Assembly (NCBI GenBank): GCA_016874835.1 | Contig: VGTB01000011.1 | Location: forward strand, 1 to 34,049 | Length of the DNA: 34,049 nucleotides | Direction of reading: 5' to 3' | Source: Deltaproteobacteria bacterium | Lineage (GTDB): Bacteria; Desulfobacterota; Syntrophia; Syntrophales; UBA2185 | Shown here: one piece after another, positions 32,774-34,049 of the stretch | Layout: each line of letters opens with the position of its first letter | How positions within the stretch are numbered: the stretch's first letter is position 1 | Program-made: the position numbers and the translations under genes | The notes under the pieces: generated by a model | Database searches by the model: none | Told to the model about the DNA's origin: nothing | The model's input: the letters and a program-made list of their open reading frames with translations, nothing else

Positions 32774-34049
32774 ATGGTAGTTGAAAGTATTCTCATCATT
32801 TCTGTATTTCTGCAAATAGTAGCAGCCTTTTTGGCTTTACGTCTGATTAAAATCACGGATGGCCGCACTGCATGGATTTTAATCGCGTCCGGGCTAGTGC
32901 TTATGGCTATGGGGCGATTCATTGATATATTACCATTTCTATCTATTACAATATCTCCTAAAATCATACTTCTTAATGAATGGATTTCTTTTTTCATTTC
33001 CATCGTAATGGTTACAGGGGTTGCCTTAATTGCTCCCGTCTTTTACGCAATGAGGCGGTCCGGGATGGCGCTTCGGGAAAGCGAGGAAAAGCTCAAGGAG
33101 AGTGAGCAGAGACTGTACAATGTTATAGAAGGTTCCCCCATTCCCGCATTTGTCATCGGGAAGGATCACAGGGTATTGTACTGGAACAGGGCATTGGAAG
33201 AACTCACCGGGATAAAAACACATGACGTCATGGGAACGACACAGCAATGGAGGGCATTCTACTCTGAAGAGAGGCCCTGCATGGCGGATCTCCTGGTGGA
33301 TGGAGCCCTGGGTGACATTCCCAGGTGGTATGAGAGGAGATATATCAAGTCAAAGTTGATTGATGAGGCCTATGAGGCGACGGACTTTTTCCCGGCTCTT
33401 GGTGATGAGGGGAAGTGGTTGCGTTTTACTGCCGCGGTGATCAGAGGGTCTTCAGGTGAGGTGGTCGGCGCGATAGAAACTCTTGAGGATGTCACCGAAC
33501 ACAAAAAAACGGAAATGTTCATCCGGGAAAGTGAAGAAAAATATCGATCCCTGGCCACTACCGCCGATTCAATGTACATGATAGACAAAGATTTTAAATA
33601 TATATTAATGAACGAAAGGCATTTATCAAGATTTGGTCTTCCCCTGGAGGAGGTAATAGGAAGAAATTATGGGGACTTTCATTCCCAAGAGGCTACGAGA
33701 GAGTTTGTTGAGATAGTAGAACGCGTGTTTAAAACCGGTGGGTCCGTCCAACATGAATATAGGAGTAAAAGAGATGGCAGGTATTTCCTCCGTACATTCA
33801 GTCCCGTTAAGAGTGCGGACGGGGAAGTAATAAAAGCGGTCACGGTGGTTTCAAAGGACATCACGGACCGTAAACAGGTAGAAGAAAAGCTCAAGGAAAG
33901 TGAGCAGAGACTGTACAGTGTCATAGAAGGTTCCCCCATTCCCGCATTTGTCATCGGGAAGGATCACAGGGTATTGTACTGGAACAGGGCATTGGAAGAA
34001 CTCACCGGGATAAAAACACATGACGTCATGGGAACGACACAGCAATGGA
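32774..34049 (+). CDS. membrane-anchored multi-PAS sensor protein, 3' end missing
   Basis: An open frame of 425 codons from ATG 32774 that runs off the window end, so the output domain (histidine kinase, cyclase or other) is unknown. Three hydrophobic segments near residues 3-25, 32-51 and 67-92 form an N-terminal membrane region. PAS domain 1 (about 108-238) contains IPAFVIGKDHRVLYWNRALE and ends with IETLEDVTEHKKTE; PAS 2 (about 248-365) contains MYMIDKDFKYILMNERHLSR and ends with VVSKDITDRKQVEEK; PAS 3 begins at about 370 and repeats the start of PAS 1 almost exactly. It starts 63 bases after the TVP38-family gene. The ribosome site is weak, but an upstream in-frame TGA at 32726 leaves this ATG as the first choice. 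Confidence 0.85.
   Translation, partial: MVVESILIISVFLQIVAAFLALRLIKITDGRTAWILIASGLVLMAMGRFIDILPFLSITISPKIILLNEWISFFISIVMVTGVALIAPVFYAMRRSGMALRESEEKLKESEQRLYNVIEGSPIPAFVIGKDHRVLYWNRALEELTGIKTHDVMGTTQQWRAFYSEERPCMADLLVDGALGDIPRWYERRYIKSKLIDEAYEATDFFPALGDEGKWLRFTAAVIRGSSGEVVGAIETLEDVTEHKKTEMFIRESEEKYRSLATTADSMYMIDKDFKYILMNERHLSRFGLPLEEVIGRNYGDFHSQEATREFVEIVERVFKTGGSVQHEYRSKRDGRYFLRTFSPVKSADGEVIKAVTVVSKDITDRKQVEEKLKESEQRLYSVIEGSPIPAFVIGKDHRVLYWNRALEELTGIKTHDVMGTTQQW
33084..34049 (+). repeat. in-frame direct repeat of a PAS-coding segment
   Basis: Bases 33084-33251 and 33882-34049 (168 bases each) are the same except at four positions near the start. They are 798 bases (266 codons) apart, so both copies keep the reading frame. 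The final 127 bases (33125-33251 and 33923-34049) are identical, and the second copy is cut by the window end. Confidence 0.95.

Noticed and set aside
32635-33247. Minus-strand ORFs opposite the start of the PAS sensor
   Set aside because: The plus strand carries one open frame with membrane and PAS features across the region; the minus-strand frames are shadows, and one of them is repeated only because the PAS segment is duplicated.
1-34049. CRISPR array, insertion sequence, prophage or toxin-antitoxin pair
   Set aside because: No regularly spaced repeats, transposase or integrase motifs or typical small gene pairs were seen; the only long repeat is the PAS duplication.

Overview
The window looks like chromosomal DNA of a strictly anaerobic deltaproteobacterium (Desulfobacterota), most likely a Syntrophales-type fermenter or syntroph. 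This rests on gene order (ispE / tRNA-Gln / prs / rplY; rpsF-rpsR-DUF2232-rplI-dnaB), on a stand-alone RpoH-type sigma factor, and on a large selenocysteine formate dehydrogenase plus [NiFe] hydrogenase locus. Taxonomy is inferred from protein character and gene order, not from a search. No CRISPR array, insertion sequence or prophage is visible.

Region 1 (1-16062) is mostly housekeeping. On the minus strand are rplY (cut by the window start), prs, tRNA-Gln, ispE, a DUF1844 protein, htpX, clpB and a diadenylate cyclase. The rpoH gene reads rightward and collides tail to tail with dnaB, the last gene of the leftward rpsF-rpsR-DUF2232-rplI-dnaB operon. tRNA-Arg and metF follow. Then come a rightward periplasmic amidase (AMIN, Amidase_3, two LysM), a small exported protein, a decayed metallo-beta-lactamase-fold gene and a strong hairpin terminator.

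Region 2 (16082-31639) is a leftward energy-metabolism supercluster of 14 genes. Read 5' to 3' it encodes: DRTGG protein, RsbW-like ATPase, DRTGG protein, terminator-like hairpin, PHP-domain protein, second histidine-kinase-type ATPase, NuoE-like subunit, thioredoxin-like [2Fe-2S] ferredoxin, a 1020-residue NuoF-GltD/NfnB fusion, a NuoG-like iron-sulfur subunit with a degenerate molybdopterin domain, [NiFe] hydrogenase small and large subunits, hydrogenase maturation protease, a selenocysteine formate dehydrogenase, and an OFA-family (oxalate/formate type) transporter. The formate dehydrogenase is interrupted by an in-frame UGA at 19041-19043. It lies in the motif HCARL-U-H and is followed at once by a bacterial SECIS-like hairpin with a GGUCU apical loop. 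Together the genes suggest a soluble complex, or interchangeable complexes, linking H2, formate, NAD(P)H and possibly ferredoxin through flavin-based chemistry. The five upstream regulatory-type genes have no function I can assign and are the best candidate here for an undescribed system.

Region 3 (31640-34049) reads rightward. An intergenic space with repeated GTGCRAATT elements leads into a TVP38/TMEM64-family membrane protein and then the 5' part of a membrane-anchored multi-PAS sensor. The window ends inside a PAS module that repeats an earlier one almost exactly. The perfect identity at the edge is exactly 127 nt, which suggests that an assembly graph stopped there.
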